Source: Curtobacterium sp. S6
GTDB lineage: Bacteria > Actinomycetota > Actinomycetes > Actinomycetales > Micrococcaceae
Direction: 5' to 3'
DNA length: 64,000 bases
Assembly (NCBI RefSeq): GCF_000710345.2
Contig: NZ_JHEL01000009.1
Location: forward strand, 1-64,000
Both the position numbers and the translations under genes were made by a program. The notes under the pieces are model-generated. The model did no database searches and was not told the DNA's origin. It saw only the letters and a program-made list of their open reading frames with translations. Shown here in pieces: positions 27,122 to 35,726 of this stretch (positions are counted from its first letter, which is position 1; every line of letters begins with the position of its first letter).

Positions 27122-27200
27122 GAAGACTCCTTTGTCTTGGGCGCCCGGATCGACGTGCGAGGGAGAGTTCCACGTCACATGGTGTGATGTGGGTTACTTG

Positions 27201-27218
27201 TGATCTGATTTAAGATCA
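27201..27218. promoter_or_regulatory. Dyad between MFS and homoprotocatechuate operon, probable GntR operator
   Basis: TGATCT (27201-27206) and AGATCA (27213-27218) around 6 bases, in the divergent promoter region. A GntR-type regulator is encoded as the second gene of the operon; binding here is inference. Confidence 0.5.
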
Positions 27219-27263
27219 TATACGATCCAGGAGACAAATCAAGAGTTTCGACGAGGAGGCTCC

Positions 27264-28823
27264 ATGGCGGATTCCGCTTCGAATTCCCCGCACCACACGG
27301 AATATCGGGGGCACGGGGACATCGCCGATAGTCCCGTTCACCCCGGCAAGATCATTGCCGTGCACCTTTCCTACGAGTCCCGAGCGGCCCAGCGCGGCCG
27401 ACGCCCCCAGGCGCCGTCGTACTTCCTGAAGCCCTCCAGCTCACTGGCGGGGTCCGGGGCCGTGATCCAGCGTCCGGCGGGAACCGAGCTGCTGGCCTTC
27501 GAGGGCGAGGTCGCGCTCGTGATCGGACGCACCGCTCGCAACGTGTCCCTCGAGGATGCCTGGGACTACGTCGAATCCGTCACCGCGTCCAACGATTTTG
27601 GCGTGTACGACTACCGCGCCGCCGACAAGGGCTCCAATATCCGCAATAAGGGCCGCGACGGTTACACGCCGGTCGGCCCGCGGCTCATCGATGCCCGCCG
27701 CATCGCCCCGACCGACCTGCGCGTGCGCACCTGGGTCAACGGCGAGATCGCCCAGGACGACGGCACCGCGGCCGACCGCATGATCTTCTCCCTGCCGCAG
27801 TTCGTCGCGGATCTCTCCCAGCACATGACCCTCGAACCGGGGGATGTCATCCTCACGGGCACCCCGGCGGGATCCAGCGTCGTGGGCCCCGGCGACGTCG
27901 TCGAGGTTGAGGTGGACGCGCCCCACGTGGCGGGCGCTCCGAGCTCGGGGCGGCTGGTCACCCGCGTGGTTGAGGGCCGAGGCGATTTCGACCCGAATCT
28001 GGGCAGCCTCCCGGCGGTCGACGACAAGCAGCGCGAAGAAGCCTGGGGTTCCCGGGAGGCCGCGGGCCTGCCCCCGGCCGACGAGCAGTCCGCCCCGGGG
28101 GCTCTCCCCGCGGACCTGCGGCGTCGCCTCCTGGAGGTTCCCACCGCGGGCCTCTCGGCGCAGCTGCGCCAGCGCGGGCTCAACCAGGTCAGCATCGAGG
28201 GCGTCCGTCCTTCCTCGCTGGGCATCAAGCTCGTCGGCGTGGCCAAGACCCTCCGCTTTGTCCCGGCTCGCGAGGACCTTTTCACGAGGTTCGGCGGCGG
28301 CTACAACGCCCAGAAGAGGGCCTTCGACGCCGTCAAGGAGGGTGAGGTGATCGTGATCGAGGCCCGTGGCGAATCAGGTTCCGGGACCCTCGGCGACATC
28401 CTGGCCCTGCGGGCGCAGTCCCGGGGCGCGGCCGGCGTCGTGACCGACGGCGGCGTCCGCGATTCGGCCGCCGTTCGGGAGATCGGCCTGCCGGTGTTCT
28501 CGGGCGCCTCGCATCCCGCCGTTCTGGGGCGCAAGCACGTTCCGTGGGAGGCGGATGTGGCCGTGGCCTGCGGAAACGCTACCGTCCTCCCGGGTGACGT
28601 GATCGTCGGTGACGACGACGGCGTCATCGTCATCCCGCGGGACCTCGTCGAGGAGGTCCTGACCGCCGCTGAGGCCAAGGAGATCCAGGACGGCTGGGTC
28701 GCCGAACGCGTCGCCGAGGGAAACCCCGTGGACGGGCTTTTCCCGCCGACCGGCGAATGGAAGGTCGAGTACCAGCGGTGGCTCGCGGAGCGGGACGGCT
28801 CGGAAAGCAGCGAAAGAGCATGA
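27264..28823 (+). CDS. Fumarylacetoacetate hydrolase domain fused to RraA-like domain (HpaG-type role)
   Basis: 519-residue two-domain protein. Residues about 20-265 are an FAH-family domain (GTELLAFEGEVALVIGR, NDFGVYDYRAADKGSN, GDVILTGTPAGSSVV with the metal-ligand Glu pair and Asp). Residues about 300-505 are an RraA/HMG-aldolase fold (GTLGDILALRAQSRGAAG then VTDGGVRDSAAVREIGLPVF, with the conserved DGxxRD). In E. coli HpaG, two FAH domains decarboxylate 5-oxopent-3-ene-1,2,5-tricarboxylate and isomerise the product; here an RraA fold replaces one of them. RraA-fold enzymes can decarboxylate oxaloacetate-like acids, so the fusion plausibly splits the two steps. Context (GntR, HpaE, HpaD, HpaH, HpaI downstream) strongly supports the pathway. 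Start ATG follows GAGGAGGCTCC. Confidence 0.85.
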   Translation: MADSASNSPHHTEYRGHGDIADSPVHPGKIIAVHLSYESRAAQRGRRPQAPSYFLKPSSSLAGSGAVIQRPAGTELLAFEGEVALVIGRTARNVSLEDAWDYVESVTASNDFGVYDYRAADKGSNIRNKGRDGYTPVGPRLIDARRIAPTDLRVRTWVNGEIAQDDGTAADRMIFSLPQFVADLSQHMTLEPGDVILTGTPAGSSVVGPGDVVEVEVDAPHVAGAPSSGRLVTRVVEGRGDFDPNLGSLPAVDDKQREEAWGSREAAGLPPADEQSAPGALPADLRRRLLEVPTAGLSAQLRQRGLNQVSIEGVRPSSLGIKLVGVAKTLRFVPAREDLFTRFGGGYNAQKRAFDAVKEGEVIVIEARGESGSGTLGDILALRAQSRGAAGVVTDGGVRDSAAVREIGLPVFSGASHPAVLGRKHVPWEADVAVACGNATVLPGDVIVGDDDGVIVIPRDLVEEVLTAAEAKEIQDGWVAERVAEGNPVDGLFPPTGEWKVEYQRWLAERDGSESSERA

Positions 28824-29503
28824 CGGAGGTGCGAAGCCCTGAGGCCTCCAGCGAGAGCCAGAGCAAAGCGCAACGGGCATATGAGTGGCTCAAGGAGCGG
28901 ATCGCCAGCCAGAAGCTGACCCCGGGGTACCGCTTGGTCCTGAGCACCATCGCTCGCGAACTCGACATGTCGGTGGTGCCGGTCCGGGAAGCGATCCGTC
29001 GCCTCGAGGCCGAGGGGCTGGTGACCTTCCGTCGAAACGTCGGGGCCCAGGTCGCGATGGTCGATGAAGACAGGTACCGGTATTCGATGGAGAGCCTGGG
29101 AATCCTGGAGGGCGCCGCGACGGCTCTGGCCGCGCCGCATCTCACGGCCGAGGATCTGGCTCACGCCCGCGAGCTGAACGACCAGATGACCGCTTCCCTC
29201 GAGGACTTCGACCCCCACGCCTTCACCGAGACCAACCGGGCCTTTCACCAGGTGCTCTTCGCCAAGTGCCCCAACCTGCGGATGACCGAGCTGGTCGCCG
29301 CGGAGTGGGAGCGGCTGGGGCATCTGCGCGATTCGACCTTTTCGTTCGTCCCCGGCCGCGCCCGCGAGTCCGTGGCGGAACACGCGGAGATGCTCGACCT
29401 CATCGAACGCGGGGCCGACGTCGTCGCGTTGGAACGCGCCGCCCGGGCTCACCGCCACAACACCCTCAAGAGCTACCTGGCCGCTCAGCGCCAGGCGCAA
29501 TGA
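28820..29503 (+). CDS. GntR-family (FadR/FCD-type) transcriptional regulator
   Basis: 227-residue regulator with N-terminal winged helix-turn-helix (residues about 15-80; LVLSTIARELDMSVVPVREA and RLEAEGLV) and C-terminal FCD ligand-binding domain (about 95-215) with the metal-binding His pattern (NRAFHQVLF and EHAEMLDLIERG). The ATG overlaps the FAH-RraA stop by 4 bp. Most likely the local repressor of the homoprotocatechuate operon, acting at the dyad near 27201. Confidence 0.88.
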   Translation: MTEVRSPEASSESQSKAQRAYEWLKERIASQKLTPGYRLVLSTIARELDMSVVPVREAIRRLEAEGLVTFRRNVGAQVAMVDEDRYRYSMESLGILEGAATALAAPHLTAEDLAHARELNDQMTASLEDFDPHAFTETNRAFHQVLFAKCPNLRMTELVAAEWERLGHLRDSTFSFVPGRARESVAEHAEMLDLIERGADVVALERAARAHRHNTLKSYLAAQRQAQ

Positions 29504-29543
29504 CCACACACTTTCCACGAATTCCTGAACGAAGGGAGCAACC

Positions 29544-31058
29544 ATGATTGCGGAAAAGACGCAGCAGCACGCCCAGCCCGAGAACCTTCCCGAGGCGATC
29601 CGTCACTACATCGGCGGACGGTCGGTGGACTCGGTCGACGGAAGCACCTTTGACGTCATCGACCCGGTGACCAATAAGCCCTACATCAAGGCCGCTGCCG
29701 GCAAGAAGGCGGATATCGACGCCGCGGTCGCCGCCGCGAAGAAGGCCTTCGAAGAGGGTCCGTGGCCGTCCATGCTTCCCCGTGAACGCGCCCGGGTGCT
29801 GAATAAGATCGCCGACATCGTCGAGACCCGCGGGGATCGCCTCGCCGAGATGGAGTCCTACGACTCCGGCCTGCCGATCACCCAGGCCCTGGGCCAGGCG
29901 CGCCGCGCCGCCGAGAACTTCCGCTTCTTCGCGGACCTGATCGTCGCCCAGCACGACGACGCGTTCAAGGTCCCCGGCCGCCAGGCCAATTACGTGAACC
30001 GCAAGCCGATCGGCGTCGCGGGCCTGATTACGCCCTGGAACACCCCCTTCATGCTGGAATCCTGGAAGCTCGCCCCGGCCATCGCCACGGGGAACACGGT
30101 GGTGCTCAAGCCCGCCGAGTTCACCCCGCTCTCTGCCTCGCTGTGGGCCGGGATCTTCGAGGAAGCGGGGCTTCCCGAGGGCGTGTTCAACCTGGTCAAT
30201 GGCTTCGGCGAGGATGCCGGCGATGCCCTCGTCAAGCACCCGGACGTTCCGCTGATCTCCTTCACCGGCGAGTCCGGCACGGGCCAGCTGATCTTCGCGA
30301 ACGCCGCCCCGTACCTCAAGGGCCTCTCGATGGAGCTCGGCGGCAAGTCGCCGGCCGTGGTTTTCGACGACGCCGATCTCGAGACCGCGATCAACGCGAC
30401 CGTCTTTGGCGTGTTTTCCCTCAACGGCGAGAGGTGCACCGCCGGTTCGCGCATCCTGGTGCAGCGGGGCGTCTACGACGAATTCGTCGAGCGCTACGCC
30501 GCGCAGGCCAAGCGGGTCCGGGTGGGTCTGCCCTCCGACCCGAAGACCGAGGTCGGCGCGTTGGTCCACCCGGAGCACTACGAGAAGGTCATGGGCTACG
30601 TCGAGATCGGCAAGTCCGAGGCCCGGCTGGTGGCCGGCGGCGGCCGCCCCGAGGGATTCGAGGAGGGCAACTTCGTGGCACCCACCGTTTTCGCGGATGT
30701 CTCCCCGGAGGCCCGGATCTTCCAGGACGAGATCTTCGGGCCGGTCGTCGCGATCACCCCCTTCGATACCGAGGAGGAAGCGCTCGAGCTGGCCAACAAC
30801 ACCAAGTACGGCCTGGCGGCCTACATCTGGACCAACGACCTCAAGCGGGCTCACAACTTCTCGCAGGCCGTGGACGCCGGAATGGTGTGGCTGAACTCCA
30901 ACAACGTGCGCGATCTGCGGACCCCGTTCGGCGGCGTCAAGGCCTCAGGCCTGGGCCACGAGGGCGGCTACCGGTCGATCGACTTCTACACCGATCAGCA
31001 GGCGGTGCACATCAACCTCGGCGAGGTCCACAACCCGGTCTTCGGCAAGGCGGACTAG
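29544..31058 (+). CDS. hpaE: 5-carboxymethyl-2-hydroxymuconate semialdehyde dehydrogenase
   Basis: 504-residue aldehyde dehydrogenase with the general-base Glu in SMELGGKSPAVVF (about residue 265) and nucleophilic Cys in NGERCTAGSRIL (about 299), plus GLITPWNTPFMLESWKLAPA. Length and motifs match HpaE/HpcC. In the pathway it oxidises the ring-cleavage product of HpaD to 5-carboxymethyl-2-hydroxymuconate with NAD. Preceded by GAAGGGAG and followed directly by hpaD. Confidence 0.9.
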   Translation: MIAEKTQQHAQPENLPEAIRHYIGGRSVDSVDGSTFDVIDPVTNKPYIKAAAGKKADIDAAVAAAKKAFEEGPWPSMLPRERARVLNKIADIVETRGDRLAEMESYDSGLPITQALGQARRAAENFRFFADLIVAQHDDAFKVPGRQANYVNRKPIGVAGLITPWNTPFMLESWKLAPAIATGNTVVLKPAEFTPLSASLWAGIFEEAGLPEGVFNLVNGFGEDAGDALVKHPDVPLISFTGESGTGQLIFANAAPYLKGLSMELGGKSPAVVFDDADLETAINATVFGVFSLNGERCTAGSRILVQRGVYDEFVERYAAQAKRVRVGLPSDPKTEVGALVHPEHYEKVMGYVEIGKSEARLVAGGGRPEGFEEGNFVAPTVFADVSPEARIFQDEIFGPVVAITPFDTEEEALELANNTKYGLAAYIWTNDLKRAHNFSQAVDAGMVWLNSNNVRDLRTPFGGVKASGLGHEGGYRSIDFYTDQQAVHINLGEVHNPVFGKAD

Positions 31059-31172
31059 ACGTGCGGCGGCTCGTCCGCGCCTCGGCGGTCGCCGCGAGCA
31101 CGACGGCCGCCAACCCGCCGGGGGATATCCCGGCACAGCATTTATCCCATCGATAGAGCAAGGACGCTTGAG

Positions 31173-32282
31173 ATGACACAGCCCACCACCAACCCGGTCC
31201 CCACCCCGTCAGTTCCGGCCCCGGACATTCTCCGCTGCGCCTACATGGAGCTGATCGTGACCGACCTGAAGAAGTCCCGCGAGTTCTACGTGGACCTGCT
31301 CGGACTCGTCGTCACGGAAGAGGACGATCAGGCGATTTACCTCCGCCCGATGGAGGAATTCATCCACCACAACCTGATCCTGCGTCAGGGGCCGGTGGCC
31401 GCCGTGCGCGCGTTCTCTTACCGCGTGCGCACCCCCGAGGACGTCGACAAGGCCGAGGCGTACTTCCGGGAGCTCGGGTGCCGGACGGAGCGTCGCCAGG
31501 ACGGCTTCGTCAACGGCATCGGCGACTCCGTGCGCGTGGAGGATCCGCTGGGTTTCCCCTACGAGTTTTTCTACGAGACCGAACACGTCGAGCGCCTGGC
31601 CTGGCGCTACGACCTCTACGGCGCGGGTGCCCTGGTGCGCCTGGACCACTTCAATCAGGTCACCCCGGACGTTCCGCGGGCCTGCCGCTACATGGAGGGC
31701 CTGGGCTTCCGGATCACCGAGGACATCTCGGATTCCGAGGGCACCGAGTACGCCGCGTGGATGCGTCGCAAATCGACGGTCCACGATACAGCGATGACCG
31801 GCGGTAACGGTCCCCGGATGCACCACGTGGCCTTTGCGACGCACGAGAAGCACAACATCCTCTACATCTGCGACAAGATGGGCGCCCTGCGGTTGTCCGA
31901 TCGCATCGAGCGCGGACCCGGACGTCACGGGGTATCGAACGCGTTCTACCTGTACATCCTGGACCCGGACGATCACCGCATCGAGATCTACACGCAGGAC
32001 TACTACACCGGCGATCCGGACAACCCCACGGTCCACTGGGACGTCCACGACAATCAGCGCCGCGACTGGTGGGGCAACCCCGTGGTCCCCTCGTGGTACA
32101 CCGAGGCCAGCCTCGTGCTGGACCTGGACGGCAACCCGCAGGAGGTCCGGGAACGCGAGGACAAGTCCGAGATGGACGTGACCATCGGTGCCGACGGGTT
32201 CTCCTACACCCGGGCCGGGGATGAGGAAGGCACCTATCGCGGCGAGGCCTCGAAGGGCTTCAAGGTCGGCAACCAGCTGTAA
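31173..32282 (+). CDS. hpaD: 3,4-dihydroxyphenylacetate 2,3-dioxygenase (extradiol, vicinal-oxygen-chelate type)
   Basis: 369-residue extradiol dioxygenase of two vicinal-oxygen-chelate modules, same length and type as Brevibacterium fuscum homoprotocatechuate dioxygenase. The metal triad is visible: His in VRLDHFNQVTPD (about 154), His in RMHHVAFATHEK (about 213) and Glu in HRIEIYTQDYY (about 268). N-terminal module begins YMELIVTDLKKSREFYVDLLG. It opens homoprotocatechuate between C2 and C3 using Fe(II) or Mn(II). Preceded by AAGGACG. Confidence 0.93.
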   Translation: MTQPTTNPVPTPSVPAPDILRCAYMELIVTDLKKSREFYVDLLGLVVTEEDDQAIYLRPMEEFIHHNLILRQGPVAAVRAFSYRVRTPEDVDKAEAYFRELGCRTERRQDGFVNGIGDSVRVEDPLGFPYEFFYETEHVERLAWRYDLYGAGALVRLDHFNQVTPDVPRACRYMEGLGFRITEDISDSEGTEYAAWMRRKSTVHDTAMTGGNGPRMHHVAFATHEKHNILYICDKMGALRLSDRIERGPGRHGVSNAFYLYILDPDDHRIEIYTQDYYTGDPDNPTVHWDVHDNQRRDWWGNPVVPSWYTEASLVLDLDGNPQEVREREDKSEMDVTIGADGFSYTRAGDEEGTYRGEASKGFKVGNQL

Positions 32283-32299
32283 GGCCGAGGGACGCGATG

Positions 32300-32325
32300 C
32301 CGCCCGCGGAAGCTCGCGGGCGGCG
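32300..32325 (+). promoter_or_regulatory. GC hairpin between hpaD and hpaH
   Basis: GCCGCCCGCG (32300-32309) and CGCGGGCGGC (32316-32325) around 6 bases. It sits in an operon, 17 bases after the hpaD stop, so it may attenuate transcription or stabilise the upstream message rather than end the operon. Confidence 0.5.
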
Positions 32326-32387
32326 TCGTACCGGCCGGTTCCGGACCTGACAGGGCGGAACGAACGATGAGGCACCGAAGGAGAGAC

Positions 32388-33173
32388 ATGCTCGACAAGG
32401 AACAGATCGGTTCGATCGTCGACGACCTCGCGCGGGCCGAGGAGTCCCGCGCCATGATTCCGCGGTTGACCGCGCGCTACCCCGAGATGACGGTCGAGGA
32501 CGCGTACGCCGTGCAGAACGAGTGGCGACGTCGCGGAGAGGCATCCGGCCGTCGGCTGGTGGGCCGGAAGATCGGCCTGACCTCGAAGGTCATGCAGCAG
32601 GCCACCGGGATCAGCGAGCCCGACTACGGCGCGATCTTCGCCGATCAGGTCTACGAGAATGGCGAGGTGATCGAGCACGGGCAGTATTCGAACGTCCGGA
32701 TCGAGGTCGAGCTCGCCTTCGTGCTGAAAGAGGATCTGAGCGGCCCGGACGTGACGATCTACGACGTCCTGCGGGCCACCGAATACGTGACCCCCGCGCT
32801 GGAGGTTCTGAGCTCCCGCGTCGAGATGGAGGGCCGCACGATCGTCGATACGATCAGCGATAACGCGGCCCTCGGCGCGATGGTCCTGGGCGGGCGCCCC
32901 GTGGCACCCGACGCCGTGGACCTGCGGTGGGTCGCGGCGATGCTGTACCGCAACGAGACCATCGAGGACACCGGCGTGGCCGCGGCGGTGCTGAACCACC
33001 CGGCGGCAGGAGTGGTGTGGTTGGCCCGGAAGCTCGCCGCCCACGGCGACTCCCTCAAGGCGGGGGAGATCATCCTCGCAGGTTCCTTCACCAAGCCCAT
33101 GTGGGTTCATCAGGGTGACACCGTCCACGCCGATTACGGAGACTTGGGGGCCATCACATGCCGTTTCGCGTAG
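32388..33173 (+). CDS. hpaH: 2-oxo-hept-3-ene-1,7-dioate hydratase
   Basis: 261-residue member of the FAH-superfamily hydratase/decarboxylase group (MhpD/HpaH). Recognisable are GRKIGLTSKVMQQATGISEPDYG (split, about residues 63-85), EVELAFVLKEDLSG (metal-ligand Glu pair) and AGSFTKPMWVHQGDTVHADYG near the end. It adds water to the HpaG product to give 4-hydroxy-2-oxoheptanedioate, the substrate of HpaI. ATG at 32388 follows GAAGGAGAG. Overlaps hpaI by 16 bp. Confidence 0.9.
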   Translation: MLDKEQIGSIVDDLARAEESRAMIPRLTARYPEMTVEDAYAVQNEWRRRGEASGRRLVGRKIGLTSKVMQQATGISEPDYGAIFADQVYENGEVIEHGQYSNVRIEVELAFVLKEDLSGPDVTIYDVLRATEYVTPALEVLSSRVEMEGRTIVDTISDNAALGAMVLGGRPVAPDAVDLRWVAAMLYRNETIEDTGVAAAVLNHPAAGVVWLARKLAAHGDSLKAGEIILAGSFTKPMWVHQGDTVHADYGDLGAITCRFA

Positions 33174-33937
33174 AACTTCCGCAGACTTTCGCCCGTCGGT
33201 TGGACGATTCCGACCGGCCGCTCGTGGGCATGTGGGTGTGCTCGGGATCGCCCGTGGCCGCCGAGATCGCAGGGTGCTCCGGGCTGGACTGGGTGTTGCT
33301 CGACGGCGAGCACTCGCCCATCGGCCTGGAGACCACCGCGTCGCTCCTGCGGGCCGTGGCCCCGTACCCGATCACGCCGATGGTTCGAGTTCCGGTCCTG
33401 GACGATGCCACGATCAAGCAGTTCCTGGACCTCGGGGCGCAGAACCTGTTGGTCCCGATGATCGATTCGGCCGAGGAGGCGCGACGGGCCGTGTCCGCCG
33501 TGCGGTATCCGACGCGGGGCGTGCGCGGGGTCGGTTCGGCTCTCGCGCGGGCCTCCCGGTGGGGCGCGGTCGAGGGCTATCTGGGGCGGGCCGAAGAGAC
33601 GATTTCCCTGACGGTGCAGATCGAATCGGAGGCCGCGGTCTCCCAAGCGGCGGAGATCGCGGCGGTCGAGGGCGTGGACGCGGTGTTCGTCGGCCCGTCC
33701 GACCTCGCCGCGTCGATGGGCCTGCTCGGCGAACAGACCCACCCGGACGTCACGGCCGCAGTGCTCACGGTCTTCGAGAAGGTGCGGGCGGCAGGGAAGA
33801 AGGTCGGCGTCAACGCGTTCAATCACGAGCAGGCCCAGAAGTATCTCGACGCCGGTGCGTCGTTTGTGCTGGTGGGGGCGGACGTTCAGTTGCTGACGCA
33901 GGCTTCGCGGGGGTTGGCGGAGAGGTTTATTGGGTGA
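33158..33937 (+). CDS. hpaI: 4-hydroxy-2-oxoheptanedioate aldolase
   Basis: 259-residue class II aldolase of the HpcH/HpaI family. Visible: LDWVLLDGEHSP (about residue 40), the metal-binding Glu in VQIESEAAVSQ (about 150) and VFVGPSDLAASMG (about 170-182). It cleaves the hydratase product to pyruvate and succinic semialdehyde, ending the meta-cleavage route. An hpaF-type isomerase and the hpaBC hydroxylase are not in the window. Confidence 0.92.
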   Translation: MPFRVELPQTFARRLDDSDRPLVGMWVCSGSPVAAEIAGCSGLDWVLLDGEHSPIGLETTASLLRAVAPYPITPMVRVPVLDDATIKQFLDLGAQNLLVPMIDSAEEARRAVSAVRYPTRGVRGVGSALARASRWGAVEGYLGRAEETISLTVQIESEAAVSQAAEIAAVEGVDAVFVGPSDLAASMGLLGEQTHPDVTAAVLTVFEKVRAAGKKVGVNAFNHEQAQKYLDAGASFVLVGADVQLLTQASRGLAERFIG

Positions 33938-33948
33938 TGGAGGACGGT

Positions 33949-34284
33949 ATGCATACCGGTTCAGCAGAGTCGATCTCGCTGGGCAAACTTCGAAACTCGC
34001 TTGAAGAGGTCATCGATGGGGTGAGTTGCACTCAGCAACGAATCACGGTGAGCAAGAATGGGAAGCCAGTAGCGGTCATTGTGTCGATTGCGGACCTGAA
34101 ATTGTTGGAACGTTTAGAAGATCAGGCCGACATCGAAGCATTGCGCCAGACAGAATCTGAGGACGACGGCGTGAGAATCTCTTGGGAAGATTTCTTGGCT
34201 GGGCGGGTCGCAGATATTCGGGCAGGCCGTCGTAAGACCGTTTCGCTTGAGGATCTGGAGGCCGAACTCAGCCTGGATGATTGA
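33949..34284 (+). CDS. Phd/YefM-type antitoxin without an adjacent toxin
   Basis: 111-residue protein. Residues about 8-60 fit the Phd/YefM fold (ISLGKLRNSLEEVIDGVS, then ITVSKNGKPVAVIVSIADLKLLERLED), followed by an acidic tail that normally wraps the toxin (ISWEDFLAGRVADIRAG). I chose the ATG at 33949, 5 bases after GGAGG; an in-frame ATG at 33937 overlaps the hpaI stop. No RelE-, ParE- or VapC-like reading frame follows before the terminator, so the antitoxin looks orphaned, or its toxin has decayed. It marks the left boundary of the accessory segment. Confidence 0.75.
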   Translation: MHTGSAESISLGKLRNSLEEVIDGVSCTQQRITVSKNGKPVAVIVSIADLKLLERLEDQADIEALRQTESEDDGVRISWEDFLAGRVADIRAGRRKTVSLEDLEAELSLDD

Positions 34285-34290
34285 TACCGA

Positions 34291-34339
34291 CGTCGAGCAA
34301 CCCGTTCTTTCTATGCATGAACTCACGGGTTGCTCGACG
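34291..34339 (+). terminator. Hairpin after the antitoxin gene
   Basis: Perfect 15-bp inverted repeat, CGTCGAGCAACCCGT (34291-34305) and ACGGGTTGCTCGACG (34325-34339), with a 19-base loop and CGTTTCCC after it. Starts 6 bases beyond the stop codon. Confidence 0.7.
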
Positions 34340-35112
34340 CGTTTCCCCTGGCGGGAGATCGAATATCCGGCCCGACATGATATCGGGGGCCTCGATCATG
34401 TCCCGCCGGAGCGCCTTAGCAAGCAATGCAGATATTCCATCTGACGTTCCTCATTCTGACTACTCAAGTTGATGATCAACTTGGTGCTAACTGCAACGCA
34501 TGGTCATAAAGTCTTGCGCCTCGATCTTTCTGCTGTACCGGCCTGGTCGAGTCAGCTAAGCGATTCGGCTACTACCTGTGCCGCCTAGAGATGGTGGCCA
34601 CTGTCGATACCGCAGCTCAGAACGAGCCGCCATGATGCAGCTCAGTGGAAGAGACACCTGCGGTCTTGCTCAGGTGCTGATGAGGGCGGTGAAGCATCCT
34701 GCGGCGATCAATTGGAAACGCTAGGAATCAGCGCTCGCCGCGAAGTGGTCCAAGGTGCGTCCTGCCCTTGCCCGGTATGACTATCCGCCCGCTGTATAAG
34801 CGAAGGTCACACGGTTCGTTCTAGGTCAGGCAGACCCTTTCGCTGGAGAAGCGAATTCGGGACAACGTCTAAATTTGTGCTTAGGTTCCGCCCTCGAGAA
34901 AACCACAGCAGTATCTAACATACGTGGCCTTGAAGGTATAACCGTTCTCCGGTCACCCGTGATCATGTGGCCGATGGCAGGCTAGAGAAACCTGATAAAC
35001 ACCTTTTTAATTATTGAGAATAACTTGCAACTAGGCAGGGAGGTCTATTTTTTGGCGTCATCTGAAATTCCTATCATTCGGTGCTAAAGGTGCACTCGAA
35101 GGGGTGTGCTGA
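34340..35112. other. Gene-free interval left of the Kiwa-like operon
   Basis: About 770 bases with stops in all frames and falling GC towards the right. I find no tRNA, transposase or integrase remnant I can defend. It contains one 19-bp perfect palindrome (34465-34483) and, nearest the operon, AT-rich promoter-like DNA (for example TTTTTAATTATTGAGAATAA near 35005). Probably decayed mobile DNA plus the operon promoter. Confidence 0.5.
34465..34483. promoter_or_regulatory. 19-bp perfect palindrome in the island
   Basis: CAAGTTGAT (34465-34473), one central base, ATCAACTTG (34475-34483). A protein-binding dyad is more likely than a hairpin since there is no loop. Bound factor unknown. Confidence 0.4.
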
Positions 35113-35649
35113 ATGCAAAAAATAAGAAATTTAGCGTCTGCATTTGCGGCTAATCTTATACTATTTATTACGGCTTACGTTCCGCTCTTGGCTATGTTCT
35201 CAGTATTATTCTACTCCCAATCGCCTACTATATCTATTGGCCTGTCTATTCTCGGCTTAACTGTGTTGCTGTTCTGTTTAATTAGTTTATGCATGAGTAA
35301 TCGCTATAGTGCTCAAGAGGGCCGAGTTGTGAGTATTTCCAGCAGCGGTGATTCCGCTATGACATATTTAGCGACTTACATACTTCCATTTGTTTCGGGA
35401 GTCCCCTCAAGTCGATCAGAATGGATAGCGTCGAGTATTTATGGGACAACCATGTTTGTTATCTTCTGCAAAACGGATGTAAAGGCAGTAAATCCGACCT
35501 TTTTCATAATTGGCCTAAATATATCAAAAATTGTTATAGACACTAGTGGGACAACGATGAACGCGATACATGGCTCCAAATTGAAGGTGGGTGACAGGGT
35601 GAAGTTTATGAGGTTTGGCGGAGCGTATAACGTACGAAAATCGCCCTAA
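35113..35649 (+). CDS. kwaA: KwaA-like membrane protein (Kiwa anti-phage system)
   Basis: 178-residue protein with two clear hydrophobic segments near the N terminus (about residues 12-35 and 40-61), then shorter ones near 83-95 (YLATYILPF), 100-113 and 120-137 (NPTFFIIGLNISKIVI). Size, four-or-more-segment topology, the NP-F...G..ISK stretch and the partner gene fit KwaA, which in Kiwa is described as the membrane sensor that assembles with KwaB. Start ATG follows GAAGGGG. The gene is strongly AT-rich compared with flanks, with rare codons such as TTA and ATA, so it was acquired horizontally. The KwaA call rests mainly on KwaB and architecture; sequence identity is not something I can score. 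Confidence 0.6.
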   Translation: MQKIRNLASAFAANLILFITAYVPLLAMFSVLFYSQSPTISIGLSILGLTVLLFCLISLCMSNRYSAQEGRVVSISSSGDSAMTYLATYILPFVSGVPSSRSEWIASSIYGTTMFVIFCKTDVKAVNPTFFIIGLNISKIVIDTSGTTMNAIHGSKLKVGDRVKFMRFGGAYNVRKSP

Positions 35650-35726
35650 AAAATATAAAGGCGAGACAAGCGTCTAATGAACCGAGTTGATAAAAAGCGG
35701 CAAAAATGTATTAGGAGTTCCTCGTA

